Notes: generated by a model not told the origin, from the sequence alone. A DNA stretch of 64,000 nt from Saccharomycopsis phalli (GCA_020342235.1 CP073217.1:62001-126000); one strand, 5' to 3'. Counted from the stretch's first letter, positions 39,991-51,211 are shown. A program made the numbers and translations.

Positions 39991-41800
39991 AGTGCCTCTA
40001 TTTCGAGTTTCCGACAAACTATGACCTGTTCCATGTTTATAGGCATGCTCTAAAATCATTTTGTTGTAGTTTGGCGTTTCATTCTACGATACCCATATTC
40101 GTCTCGTACTCATTTAGACTGGATACTATCATATTAAACGCTGGCTAATCTGGCACACATCACTCCTATATATAGTCATCCGGATTCTGGCACATGCTAA
40201 ATTCAACCCCTCTTTATTTGTTGGATTTGCCTCATAAATATTCCGCATGCATTTCAGTTAACATCAATATCTGCAATATCCATGCTTTAAATATTTGCAG
40301 TAATATGCAACATTTTAGAAATCTGCAGCACCCCCTCCAACTGAAAGCTTCACATACCGCATGAATATACAAGCAGCTTGAACACTTTCTTCGGTAAAAC
40401 TTTAGCAAACAAATCGGCTAGCATAATTCCTGTATTCAAATGCTGATGCTCGAACTCCCCAGCCCGAATGTGGTTTCTCACAAAATGATGTTTGACATTA
40501 ACATGCCTTATTTTCGAATGGAGACCAGAGTATTTGGAAATACTAACGCAAGTTGGATTATCTCCACAAATGATTGTCTTGAACAAGCCAATAACATCAA
40601 GTTCATCAAACAATTGAATTAACCACAGCATTTCTTTGGCACAATCTCCTAGTGATAAATACTTGGCTTCAACAGTAGATGGCGCCACATTAGTTTGCTT
40701 TCTTGACTTCCAACTAATAGCACCTCCTGCAAACATAAACATATATCCAGTTGTGAATCTTCTGTCAGTTTTATCTGTTGCCCAATCGGCAGTATAATAC
40801 CCACACAACCAGGATCACCTCCTCTGGAATAAACAATGCCTTTATTGACGCTTCCCTTTAAATATTTGACAACCCTTTCTGCAGCAGCCCAATGAATCTC
40901 CTTTGGGCTCTTGAGACATCTGGATAATACTACAACAATGTAATAAATGTCAAACCGAGCAGTGTTAGCAGCAAACATCAATTTTCCAACCAAGGAACGA
41001 TACCGAGCAGCATCGCAATATTTTGAATCGTTTTCAATATCTGTAAGATCTTGGCCTGTAGTAGGTATTGCAATCAGATGTGCTTCACTTGCTTGAAATT
41101 CAGCAAATAACGTATTAATGTAATCCTTCAACAGTAGCACTATGGGCTCGCGATCCTGAGGGATATTCATACCAAAGAACTTCTTTGCAATTCCCAAGTC
41201 CTTCATCTCAAGGAACTTCGTCAACTGCTGCTTAACCTTTTGGGTTTCATACTGTATGTCTCCATCGAGAATTGCAGTTTTCATATCCATTTTATGCACG
41301 CAAAGTCCAAACTTTACTGCTACCATTAACATAACTCTAACCGACACATGACTGGCAATCGGAGAAAATGTTTCAGCGATATCAGTTTCTCTTGGTTTTG
41401 TTTATTCCCCGGCCACTAGCCTTGCCTTGTATCTTCTATCATCGTCAATGGTGATCAGCTATCGGCACGTGACGGGGTTATGTCCTTGGCGTGGGACTAG
41501 ACTAAATGTTCGATTTGCATCGTGTTCCTGAACTTTTTCCATGATGGCATCTTCCATCTTGTGCTGTTTTCTCCTGTGGTGGCTTGTTTGAAAGTCATCA
41601 GGGCTTTATCAATTGATTTTGTAATCGCTATTAAACACGTTGCGACATAATTGACATTATCACTCATTGACTCGTTAGAATTATGTGAATCTTCAACTTG
41701 CATAGGAATCTTTGATGATGTTGAGCTGCTGCTCAATTCTAGGTTACTTCCACTGACAAAAATCTGTGACCCGACTTTTGTCATCTCCTTTTGAAGCTGA
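39990..41800 (-). mobile_element. Ty1/copia LTR-retrotransposon fossil (pol remnant)
   Basis: Minus-strand remnants of a copia-type polymerase gene in the expected order: an integrase/RT junction-like stretch near 41500-41780, reverse transcriptase between about 41430 and 40820, and RNase H between about 40808 and 40350. A purine tract (40340-40331 on the minus strand) is followed by TGCTGCAG, the likely start of a degraded 3' LTR containing a TATA-like box. The 5' part (gag, protease, most of integrase) and the matching LTR were not recognised. The element is broken, with at least three or four breaks, and looks old. Confidence 0.8.
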
Positions 41801-43005
41801 ATTTGAATTATAGACTGCTTTGTCCAAGCTCGTTTGTGGGGTAGAGTAGTGTAACATCATGATGGATGTGTTAAGAAGAACCTTGGCATGTATCTTACTC
41901 TTGCTTCCTCAGCATGTTGGTCACGTGATCTGTCAGTATAACAAATGTGTAATATAGCAATTAGGATATGAGTTGGTAAAATAGCTAAAATATCATATAA
42001 AGATTGCATCTGAATCAAAACTGATAGCCAGTGCAATATACAACATCACTAACTGATGATGCACCTCTTGCTACTACACGGTTTACGAAAAGTGGATAGA
42101 GTCTACTTTACAAGAACAATGAGTTATGTATACAAAGCTCTGAAACTGAGTTGTTTGTCAATACTTTATTAACACAATAAGACATTTATGAATTTCAAGT
42201 TTGTATGCTTTTGCTAGAATACACTTTTACTTTCCAACATGTTTCAGGTTATTACGGATTATGTCAATTTCTGTGACCACTACTCTCGTGTTAAATCTTG
42301 GAATCTGCTTTTAGGACTACTCTCCAGGGTTTATCTCCCACTAGACGATGGGCCAACGTCGCTCAACATTGCCATCTGGAACACTCCAACCAAGACCTCG
42401 GTTGACATTTCTAGAGCACTTGGCCGAATTGTAACGAGAGTTGATATCACTAGACACTAAGCGAATACATATGACCAGACTATGAATCTATAACACTGCT
42501 AAATTAGCTTGATCCTAGAATGCCATTTGAGAGCCATGTGGTTTTTTACTTCCTTGGGAAGCCCAGACCTCAGTTTTGGGATCACGGGATGATGCGTAAA
42601 ACGATGCATCTGGTATATTTAAGCAGTGGCAATTAGAGTGGCAATTTAACAGGGTGATGTTAATAATTCAAGCTAGGATGTTGCAATATAGGTATTTCAC
42701 CATCCTGCTTAGCTACGCTAATTCCCATTTTACAATTCCATTTTACAATTCATCTTGTAATTCTCTTGGAATTCCAAGGTCATTTTCAAGCCAGAGTAGA
42801 TGGTCCAACAATTTATTGGCCATTTACCAACTCGTCTTAATATTACATGTCCATATTACATACAGACTTGGTACAGGCTGACTGAAGTAGATTTATTGCA
42901 GATTTAGTAGCGTATGCAGACAAACAGCTCAAGAGACTATTAACCATCCAACCATCCAAGATACCAGACACTGGCCAATGCCTACAACATTATCCAAGCA
43001 TATAT
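41801..43005. other. intergenic beyond the copia fossil
   Basis: A dispersed repeat copy at about 41935-42020 (TAATATAGCAATTAGGATATGAGTTGG, reverse orientation), possibly LTR-derived. A partial match lies near 42815-42840. CACGTG is at 41922. The 73-codon frame at 42239 has no supporting feature. Confidence 0.45.
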
Positions 43006-43809
43006 TCACACGTCAATCTCCATTCTGTCTTCTGGAAGATTCGACAGCTCCTCCACATCCACCACATCATACGTGACACCCCGCAAAACCGCAGTGGTCC
43101 CCCGTTTAAACTTATAACTCTTGGCCTTTTCCTCGCGCACGTTTGGCGTAATGTAGTTGCGCAACAACTGGGCGTCCTTACCCTCCTCCATGACACACAC
43201 GTCGACGTTGGACCCCGAGCCCAAATCGTTCCAGATTCCGGCCTCAATGGCATTGGCACAGAGCTTAATACACTCGTCCTTGGTCAAGTCCTGCTTCCAC
43301 TGGGTCTCCATGACCGACATTGCTGCCAACGACCCAGATCCAAGAGTCTGGTACGGTCCGACGTCGGTCGAACCGTGGGCATGGATCGAAAACAAGTGCG
43401 ATCCCGTTGGATCCACCCCGGCAACAATCAAGTACGCGCCAATGTGCCCCTGGTACTTGAACAAGTGCTGCTTCAACAACGTCAACGACGCCATGACCCG
43501 TGGCTCGCGGTTCGTGTACAACGAATGGAGCTCCAAGTTGCTGCCAATCAACTGTGTCACCATCTCGGTGTCAGCAGCAGTCCCCGCACCCGCACACCAG
43601 ATCCGCGGACTGAGCTTGTGGAGCTTCTCACAGTTTTTGTCGGCGACAATCGGTCCAGCAGTGGCACGAGTGTCGGCAGCAATCACCACCCCGCCTTTGA
43701 ATTTGCACCCGACAATCGTGGTTCCCGTCGACGTGGCCTTAGGCACCGCGTAGCCTTGTGCCGCTATATATTGGTTTCTCTGGTAATTGTCGAAACTGAG
43801 TCCTGCCAT
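43006..43809 (-). CDS. PUP1: 20S proteasome beta-2 subunit, trypsin-like, 267 aa
   Basis: Start ATG 43809. A 29-residue propeptide (MAGLSFDNYQRNQY...KATSTG) precedes the catalytic TTIVG, so autocleavage before Thr30 leaves the N-terminal nucleophile, exactly as in S. cerevisiae Pup1. Other family marks: GVVIAADTRAT, the lysine that tunes the nucleophile in DKNCEKLHKL, the GSGSLAAMSVME segment near the S1 pocket, and the long C-terminal arm (YKFKRGTTAVLRGVTYDVVDVEE) that wraps the adjacent beta-3 subunit. It acts in cytosolic and nuclear protein degradation, cleaving after basic residues. A GGTGGCGAAA sequence sits just before the ATG. Confidence 0.96.
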   Translation of the reverse strand: MAGLSFDNYQRNQYIAAQGYAVPKATSTGTTIVGCKFKGGVVIAADTRATAGPIVADKNCEKLHKLSPRIWCAGAGTAADTEMVTQLIGSNLELHSLYTNREPRVMASLTLLKQHLFKYQGHIGAYLIVAGVDPTGSHLFSIHAHGSTDVGPYQTLGSGSLAAMSVMETQWKQDLTKDECIKLCANAIEAGIWNDLGSGSNVDVCVMEEGKDAQLLRNYITPNVREEKAKSYKFKRGTTAVLRGVTYDVVDVEELSNLPEDRMEIDV

Positions 43810-43814
43810 TGAAG

Positions 43815-43824
43815 TTTCGCCACC
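43815..43824 (-). promoter_or_regulatory. PACE-like sequence before PUP1
   Basis: GGTGGCGAAA in gene direction resembles the proteasome-associated control element GGTGGCAAA bound by Rpn4, with one changed base. It ends 5 bp from the ATG, unusually close for a promoter site, so this may be chance. Confidence 0.35.
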
Positions 43825-43884
43825 ATTTGGGCGATATATGTGTTCGGGCGGGTAACTGGGGCATCGTCTCGAACGGTATTCAAG

Positions 43885-44205
43885 TGATGAGAGTAGCTTG
43901 ATAATTATGGTTGAATAATATTATAGATAAATCATAATTATAGTTGAATAATATTATAGATAAATCATAACTATGACTGAATCATAATTATAGATGAAAC
44001 TCTCAACTAGATCTGAAGGTAAAGAGTAATGATTCATAAGGAGCCATGGATCTCCTTAGGACTACTGGATATATCAGTGTATTATGATGATCCAAATTAT
44101 TCAAGTCTGAGATATAAAGATTGAGGTATAAAGACTGGTGTATAAATTGTGAGTGTAAACATGAGGTATAAATTATGAGTGTAAACATGAGGTATAAATC
44201 GGTAG
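43885..44205 (+). repeat. two short tandem repeats upstream of PUP1
   Basis: A 33-bp unit (GATAAATCATAATTATAGTT followed by GAATAATATTATA) in two to three copies at 43893-43985, and a 25-26-bp unit (CATGAGGTATAAATTATGAG type) in three copies at 44110-44200. Confidence 0.8.
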
Positions 44206-44690
44206 TCTGTCTAAAGTCTTACATCTAATGCTTATCCAAAGACTATCTAGTCTTCTAGTTTGTCCACTCTTCCAACTGTCTCATTCTCCATCTCCCAATT
44301 GCTCAAGACAAATCATAAAACCCATGTTTAACTTTATTCCAGTCCAAATTCAAACCCATGGCACCAAAATACTTTGATTAACAAAATCAAATCAGATCCA
44401 GACATGCCGTATTTTGTACAAACTCGAGCACCACCTCATAAGACTGTAAACTAAGACTATACACCTCTTGTCATCTTCTACAAGTAAACAGAACCCAGGT
44501 TACGCTATCCGTGTAGCCATATCAATGCACCAAGAAGTTAAACCAACTGGACTCAATACCAAACCAAAGTCGCTCCCGATCCAACTACTTCTAAAACAAA
44601 TTACCACAGTTCATTTATACCTTCTCATCTGAAACCTTGAAACTCTTGAAATAGGCACCTACCAAAAATCATTCAAACCGCATGAAAAGT
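44206..44690. other. intergenic, no feature recognised
   Basis: AT-rich unique sequence. It may include the decayed 5' side of the LINE fragment that follows. Confidence 0.4.
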
Positions 44691-44699
44691 GTTGATCCG

Positions 44700-45165
44700 A
44701 GCCCCGTTGGAACAGATATATACCAATTACCGGCTCTTCTTCTGACGTAAACCATGGATCCTTATGACCAAGCAAACAATAGCTGATCAATGGTAACGAT
44801 TCCAGATTACTCTCGCACTACAGGACGTCATGGGAAATGAATTTACAAAGGATGCAGCTGCCAAATTTCCAACTTTCTAAAGACCGGAATCCGAGTTTGT
44901 CGTCTCTTTACAGACGCAAAGCAGTTTGCTCACATATCGGATTCTACACATTGCTGGACGTGTAGACCCTTTTCCTCATAATAAAAAGGGCAGTCGGACA
45001 GGTGGCTCTAGTGAGATCCTTGACTCTAATCATTCACAAGATCCAGTCAAACGTTTTATCCCTGTTTGATCCATTTAGTGACGCTGTTTTTAAACAGTGA
45101 AGTAACAATCTCGTTGGAGCCTGTAGCTATAGCACTGCGGTAGCTAGAATATGAGTATGGAGTAG
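44700..45165 (+). mobile_element. decayed LINE fragment, family A-like 3' end
   Basis: Near 44830 one frame reads MGNEFTKDAAAKF, similar to the GNExAD..AK end of the RNase H domain in some LINE ORF2 proteins. The 3' side (45085-45150: GTGAAGTAACAATCTCGTTGGAGCCTGTAGCTATAGC) matches the family A 3' block. No tail or TSD is seen. Old copy. Confidence 0.5.
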
Positions 45166-45905
45166 CTACGTATATTTGTTTGAGTCTCACTATACTTGGA
45201 GACTCATTCTTTGCAAGAGGTATGGACTAACTAGACCATTACCGTTGTGAGTGATGGTTGGGTAATTGGAGTTAAGAAGCCTATCGCTCTTGTAAGCCAC
45301 GCAATTAAAGTTGTATTTATAAGTCTCTGATCCCGTCCATGACAACGTCTTGTTTGTTGACAAACTGCTACATGTCGAGTGAACTAGAAACCATTCCACT
45401 ACTCACTGTCCGGTACATCTGCCTACAAGTATACTGTAAATCTATCGTATATCCATGTTATCCAGCAGCATAAAACTAATTATCTTTTTTATCCTTTTTG
45501 CTTGCGTTGTCCATTTCAATGCCATTGGCAGCAGCAGTTAAAGCAATAGGGGTGTATTTTCTGGTAAGTTACTTACCAGGTCAAGATCCATGCCGCCTCT
45601 CCACAGACACTCCGACTCTTGGGAAAAGTTTGTAAAAGACTTTTTAAATTTAAAGAATTTCTTGGCAGTCTGGCACCTGTCAGTATTTGTCAATGCCTAT
45701 AGTGAGTCTGGTTGTGACCCGGTGTATTGACGTTCTGTAACACTCAATGAGTTTATGGAGTGATTTTTGGTTTGCAAACGCTTCAATGGTGCTGTAGTTT
45801 AATATAGACACCCGGTGGAATGTACACTTATTTGTCAATCGGGCCATGATTCTCCAGTACATGGAAAAGGCATTGGGGCACACAGTAATTGACAATAGTG
45901 CTCAA

Positions 45906-46124
45906 ATGTGGGAAGGTTGTGGCTCAAGTCAACTACGACCTAGGAAAAGCTCACTGTCCCTCCAATACCCACTACTTTATATATTTGCAAGCTCTAGTCG
46001 AAAGCTTATATCTCTCTCAGAGTTTTCTTTCGACGACTGCATAGCCGTCCTCGGTCATGGACGGCAAAGTATAAATTTTGGGAGCCTGTCATAGCTATGG
46101 CATTGTAGAACTATTATTATTATG
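45906..46124 (+). mobile_element. 5'-truncated LINE, family A, with 11-bp TSD
   Basis: A 219-bp insertion flanked by perfect ATAGTGCTCAA copies at 45895-45905 and 46125-46135. It matches the last 230 bp of the 37-kb copy (CCTCCAATACCCACTACTTTATATATTTG..., TTTTCTTTCGACGACT...). It carries the intact 3' hairpin GCCGTCC-8 nt-GGACGGC (46044-46065) and an ATTATTATTATG tail. Confidence 0.88.
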
Positions 46125-46135
46125 ATAGTGCTCAA

Positions 46136-46723
46136 GTTTAAACCACGCTATTTGAGTGATGTGAGTTTAGCAAAGCAGTCTCAGGATGTGAGCGAAGATG
46201 TAGTTGAGTCAGTAACCAGAGACTACGGATGCACCTATATATTCATATCAAGACAATTTGAACCGATTGTGACGAGAGCTTGTGGATTGAGCATCTTGTG
46301 GGGTACATGAGATGAATTGTAAATAATGGCAATGAATCAAAGGGACTGAATCAAAGGGAATAATTTTGCTAATGCAAGAGGGAAACTTTGGATTGTTGTT
46401 TGACAAAGAGCTACCGGCACCTTGGGAATTAGATGGAATTAGATGGATGGCGACACAAGTTCATATAGATGGAATTTACATGGATGGTGACACCAGGTTC
46501 TCGCACATTTCATATGTTCAAGCCAATCTTATTTTGACATCTTAGTAAACTATATTTCAAACGACAACACCAACTCAATTATATTTATAATACATTCACC
46601 CAGGAACCAAAAGCTAGGACTCAGCGCACTGCACTACACCATCGCCCACAACCATCGCATATTCACTTTCCACCATCGCACATAACCACTACATACTTAA
46701 TTTCAACACTTGTCACTCACACC
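46136..46723. other. TRS120 5' region
   Basis: 46620-46700 contains several CACCATCGC and CATCGCA(C/T)A repeats just before the TRS120 start. 46430-46500 repeats TAGATGGAATT. No gene was seen. Confidence 0.5.
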
Positions 46724-49700
46724 ATGGACGCATATTCATACACTACGCCTTCCCGGGTACGAAGTCTCTTCATTCCGTTGGAGGATCTTCCCCGGGAGAC
46801 GTTTCTCGAACACTACCGCCAGTTTGAAGCACATTTTCAGGTGCGGCTTGTGGATGTGGCGCCAGGCGCCAGCACCACCAATGAGGTGCAAAAGTTCAAT
46901 CCTCAAGGTTTCCCGCAAGGTCTGGTGGTGTACGACCAGCGGCTAGTCGGGCTTAATAATGAGGAAATGTTTTTGCAGGATCTCGAGCCGTTTCGCAAGA
47001 ATTTCGTCGTCATTGGTCTTATCAATGGTGGAGAGGGCCGTTTGAAGCTGCATCTTGCAAACATGAAGGTGGCGTTTAAGCATGCAATTGTGCATGCGAT
47101 TGTGGTATTTGGCGACGCGAAAGAAGGCGACGCAAGCGATTCGGGCGAGATTTTTTACGCGGGGCCGACGCCAAACTACTACAGCATCATGTGCGACGTG
47201 ACGTCGCGGTTCCTAACCGCGCTCCACCACTACGCCCAGAGCTTCCAGCACGTGACCCTCCGCTCGCCGGGGCTGATCAACCTGGACGAGGTGCCGCGCG
47301 TGGTCTTGGCCAGGCCGGAAGACGCGCCCCCGGTCGCAGAACCGGCCACCGGCCCCTCGGGCGCCTCGGGCCCGTCACGCGACATCAAGGAGTCGCAGAA
47401 CCGAGGGCGGCACGCAAAGTTGTGGGGCAGTTGCTACCTCCTTGCCGGGCGGTATCAGGACGCGCTCAAGGAGTTTGGCGACGCAGTGCAGCTTCTCCGG
47501 CCCAGCAACGACGCGCTCTGGCTCGGTAGCGCGCTCGAGGGTGTCGGGGTCGCGTTGGTGCTTCTCTCGCATCTCGGGGTCGCGTACCAACTTCCGGCTT
47601 CGGTGGTCCGGCTTCTCCACCGGGAAAAGTCTACCCTCGAAAGGTCCGCCAGGGAAACCGGTAGATCGACACCCAGTCGATCTACCAGGGACACCCGGGA
47701 TACCCCCAGCCGGTCGACTCCTGGCCGGTCGACTCCAGACAGGTCGACTCGGGACGTCCCTGGCAGATCAACCCCCGACCGGTCGACCCCGACGGGGCTG
47801 CCGCGCAGCTCGCTCCTGCGGTCCGACGAGTCGTCGGCCCAGGTTCCGGAAACCGTGTCGAGCCTCGCCCAGCGGCAGACGCAGCTCTACCAACTGACCT
47901 TCACCAGCCACGAGGATTATGTGCCCCAGCTCGTGTACTGCGACGCGATTCTCCGGACGCTCAAATTCATGACCGCGGTCCACTGCGGCAACGGATTCAC
48001 GCCACAAACGCTCCGGCACATTGTGCTTGGTACGCGGTTGGAGGTGCAGGAGAACGACTTCTTCTTTACGCGGCAGGAGATATACGAGCTCAGCCGGGTA
48101 GTACTTGCGGTGCTGCTGGCGAAGATGCCGCTCCCGACGCAGTGCCGGCTTTACTGCGCGGTGGCTGCAGTGTATGGCGACATTGGGTTCCGGCGGAAGC
48201 AGGCGTTTGTGCTTCGTACCGTGCTCGGAAAGTTGCCGCCGGCGCCACTTCCGGCCGCGCGCACCAGCGCCGACGAGTGGGTGCAGCGCCTGGCGGAAAT
48301 CTTTGAGCGCGGGCAGTTGCAGCCGCAGGCGGTGCTCAACAACCGGATCCTCGAGCGGCCCGAGGGCGGGCTGGTGCTCCCGGTGTTGGAGCAGGTGCAC
48401 CGGGCGTACCGGGTGGGTACGGGCGGGTGGTTCCCGGTTCAGGGGGCGGTGCTCAATCTCTCTATTGAAATGTGCAAAGCGGCGCTTGAGTTCCGGGGCA
48501 TTGTAGACTATGCCGGGATGCTTCTTGAGCAGTACCGCGGTGGATTAGGAGCCCACGAACAGCGGCGGCTAGCGGCGCTTGTGGCAGAAGCGCAGCACAA
48601 GGCACGCAACTTGAACATGCCGCTTGCGGTGCAGTATTGGGACGCGTGTCTTGTGCGCGACGTGCGGGTGTTGTCCGATGGCGACGAGACGTTGCGTCCG
48701 GTGCGGCTAACCGAGGCCCCGGTGGACAAGGCGATTTACAATCCGTTTGATCGGGTGGAGACGCGGGAGGACGTGCTTCTTGTGCAGGACGAGGTGGCTG
48801 CGTTTGCGGTTTCTGTGCAGAATCCGTTTGCATTTGACCTTGAGTTGTCGGAGATTGCGCTTGAGTCGTCGGCGGCGGGGTTGCAGTTTGAGACCCTTGC
48901 CGGTGGTTCCCACGTGATCGGTCCGGGGGTGACGGATGTTCGTGTGGCGGTGAAGCCGTTGGGGTACGGTGAGGTGGCGGTGGTGGGGGTGCGCGTGGCG
49001 GTGAATGGTTGCGAGCGGCGGTTGTTTGACATTGCGTATGAGCAGAGGGTTTATGTTGAGCCAAAGCTCAAGACTGAGTCACGTGGGACTTCAACTGAAA
49101 CATCTCAAGCATCTCAAGCATCTCCATCGAATCAATTGAATCAGTCGAATCACTCATCTCCATCAAATCAACCATCTCCATTGAATCAACCATCTCCACC
49201 AAATCAATCAAATCAACCATCTACATCAAATCAACCACCTCCATCAAATCAATTGGATCAACCATCTCCATCACTTCATCCCACCTCTCCTTCCACCTCC
49301 CAACTCAAAACACCATCGCTGGTCACTCTCAAACAACTAAACCTTCAGGTAATCACTCCCCAGCCCATTCTCTCGTTGGTCGACCTCTCTTTAAACAACG
49401 GATGGATCATGTTGTTGGAGGGCGAAAAGTCCAGCTTCAAGATCTTGCTCAAAAACTTGTCCAACATCAACATCAACTATCTTGCCTTCAGCTTCCTCGA
49501 CTCCACCATCGAGCCGCTCAGCAAAGCCCTCCAGAGCAAAGACTTGCCCATCAACGAAATCTACGAGATCGAGTACTACCTCATCAAGCGGAAACCGCTC
49601 CGTATCCAAAAGTCCGAAGTCAACAAGCTCAAGTACATCAAGCCGCTCGACTTTCTCAGCCTCAAGTTCGACATCAAGGGCAAGCGGGGAATGCGCGACG

Positions 49701-50779
49701 CCCAGATCATCTTGGACTATGGGAATCGTGTTTCCGAAACCCCGGCACTGGAAAACTTCTCGAGCTACTTCCGCCGCATCTCGATCCCAATCTCGGTGTC
49801 GGTGTCTCCGTCGGTCGAATTGGCAGGCTGCGACTTGATTCCGCTCTTTAGCCATGCCAGTGGGACCGTTGGCACCGATGTCCGGCCGAACCTGAGCCAG
49901 AACTTGTGGACATATCTCCACCAGCGTACAGACAGACTTGCAGAGTACTGTCTTTTGGTCATGGACTTGCGCAACTCCTGGAACCAGAAGTTCAAGGTCA
50001 CGTTAAGCAGCTCGGGACTCGTTTTTCCGACGTCGGAGGAGTTTGAGTCGGCATCTGAAGCCGAACGCCTGGAATTCAGCACCGACAACGAGGCATTCAC
50101 AGTATCAGAGACAATTGCTCCGGGCCACACCGAGCGGTTTATTCTCCCAATCAAGCGCATCGAATTTTCGAGCGAGTACTTGGAGCGGCTGATCCCGAGT
50201 CTCCGGAACCGCCAGTTTGTGGTCCAGGAAAGCCGCTACTCCAAGGAGGAGTTCAAGCACATTCGTGAGGCGTTTTGGTACCGCAAGGAGTTGCTCCGCC
50301 ACATCAAGGGCCATTGGGTCGAAGAGGGATCCCAACGACAAGGATATATTGAAATGAGAGGCATCCGGCTTTCTCCACGGATGGTCAGCGTGCTTCGGAT
50401 CGAACGGGTCGGCATTGAAATGGAGGTTCTTGGTGCCTCGACCGCCGGATTGTACTGGCAAGTCAAGGCCGAAGAGCTAGTGACTGTGCGGACCCGGGTG
50501 ATTAATCGCAGCAACAACGGGCTCCAGGGGATGTTGCGCCACGTTCCTATATCTGGCAGTGGGGCTATTGACCGCAAGATTCTATACAATGGCGTTTTGC
50601 AGTTGCCTGTGTCTCAGGGCATTGCTTCGGGTGCAAGCCGCGAGTTTGACTTGGGGGTGGTGTTTTTGGAAAAGGGCGAGTACGAGTGGGGTGCGATTTT
50701 CGATGAGGAGATGTATAATCGGACGAGTGTGGACTTGCAGCATACCCAGAGGGAGCCGTTGTTTATTCGTGTGATGTAG
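46724..50779 (+). CDS. TRS120: Trs120, TRAPPII complex subunit, 1351 aa
   Basis: Start ATG 46724. TRAPPII is a guanine nucleotide exchange complex for Rab GTPases of the Ypt31/Rab11 type at the late Golgi; Trs120 (TRAPPC9) is a specific subunit. Landmarks: SRVRSLFIPLEDLPRETF, FNPQGFPQGLVVYD, LEPFRKNFVVIGLING, MCDVTSRFLTALHHY, FQHVTLRSPG, the LLAGRYQDALKEF...DALWLGSALEGV tetratricopeptide-like region, and the RKILYNGVLQLPVS...LEKGEYEWGAIF end with immunoglobulin-like folds. Two low-complexity inserts interrupt it: an RSTPSRSTRD-type repeat at about residues 308-360, and an S/N/P/Q repeat at about 785-870 encoded by CATCTCCATCAAATCAAC units. GC content drops after the second insert. Length is close to the S. 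cerevisiae protein (1289 aa). Confidence 0.93.
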   Translation: MDAYSYTTPSRVRSLFIPLEDLPRETFLEHYRQFEAHFQVRLVDVAPGASTTNEVQKFNPQGFPQGLVVYDQRLVGLNNEEMFLQDLEPFRKNFVVIGLINGGEGRLKLHLANMKVAFKHAIVHAIVVFGDAKEGDASDSGEIFYAGPTPNYYSIMCDVTSRFLTALHHYAQSFQHVTLRSPGLINLDEVPRVVLARPEDAPPVAEPATGPSGASGPSRDIKESQNRGRHAKLWGSCYLLAGRYQDALKEFGDAVQLLRPSNDALWLGSALEGVGVALVLLSHLGVAYQLPASVVRLLHREKSTLERSARETGRSTPSRSTRDTRDTPSRSTPGRSTPDRSTRDVPGRSTPDRSTPTGLPRSSLLRSDESSAQVPETVSSLAQRQTQLYQLTFTSHEDYVPQLVYCDAILRTLKFMTAVHCGNGFTPQTLRHIVLGTRLEVQENDFFFTRQEIYELSRVVLAVLLAKMPLPTQCRLYCAVAAVYGDIGFRRKQAFVLRTVLGKLPPAPLPAARTSADEWVQRLAEIFERGQLQPQAVLNNRILERPEGGLVLPVLEQVHRAYRVGTGGWFPVQGAVLNLSIEMCKAALEFRGIVDYAGMLLEQYRGGLGAHEQRRLAALVAEAQHKARNLNMPLAVQYWDACLVRDVRVLSDGDETLRPVRLTEAPVDKAIYNPFDRVETREDVLLVQDEVAAFAVSVQNPFAFDLELSEIALESSAAGLQFETLAGGSHVIGPGVTDVRVAVKPLGYGEVAVVGVRVAVNGCERRLFDIAYEQRVYVEPKLKTESRGTSTETSQASQASPSNQLNQSNHSSPSNQPSPLNQPSPPNQSNQPSTSNQPPPSNQLDQPSPSLHPTSPSTSQLKTPSLVTLKQLNLQVITPQPILSLVDLSLNNGWIMLLEGEKSSFKILLKNLSNININYLAFSFLDSTIEPLSKALQSKDLPINEIYEIEYYLIKRKPLRIQKSEVNKLKYIKPLDFLSLKFDIKGKRGMRDAQIILDYGNRVSETPALENFSSYFRRISIPISVSVSPSVELAGCDLIPLFSHASGTVGTDVRPNLSQNLWTYLHQRTDRLAEYCLLVMDLRNSWNQKFKVTLSSSGLVFPTSEEFESASEAERLEFSTDNEAFTVSETIAPGHTERFILPIKRIEFSSEYLERLIPSLRNRQFVVQESRYSKEEFKHIREAFWYRKELLRHIKGHWVEEGSQRQGYIEMRGIRLSPRMVSVLRIERVGIEMEVLGASTAGLYWQVKAEELVTVRTRVINRSNNGLQGMLRHVPISGSGAIDRKILYNGVLQLPVSQGIASGASREFDLGVVFLEKGEYEWGAIFDEEMYNRTSVDLQHTQREPLFIRVM
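49095..49295 (+). repeat. in-frame minisatellite in TRS120
   Basis: Degenerate 15-18-bp units (CCATCTCCATCAAATCAA) encode repeated NQPSPxNQ. All unit lengths are multiples of three, so copy number can vary without a frameshift. Confidence 0.75.
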
Positions 50780-51211
50780 AGGTACGTTAATGAGTGGTGG
50801 GTGGCTACGACGAGGATTGTATATGCAATTGTTATATCTACAGCTTAATAGATAAATGCTCGGATTATTTGTAGTTGACAATCAAGTCCATTTACCTCCA
50901 AGTATGATATGTACTGAGGATAATCTGTGAACTGAATTGGTAGACAATCTGGGAACTGGAATTACTAAGACAACCCTCGAAAGCTTTAGAAGTCTGCGAA
51001 AATCGCTTTGATTAGATAATTATAGAATACTGGCTCTCCATATCAGACTCTCAGATTGTAAACTACAACATACCATTGCAAACTGCACTTGACATGTTAA
51101 ATGTCAAATGTCAAATCATCGCCGGAATTTCTCCAACTACACCACTTCTAAACAACTGGCTATAGCATAATGTACAAGACCAATCAGACCCATCAGACAA
51201 AAAACGCATCC
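50780..51211. other. TRS120 3' flank, no feature recognised
   Basis: AT-rich sequence. No gene or element was identified before the SINE copy. Confidence 0.45.

Noticed and set aside
47768-48400. Long frames antisense to TRS120
   Set aside because: GC-rich coding sequence yields antisense open frames; none resembles a protein.
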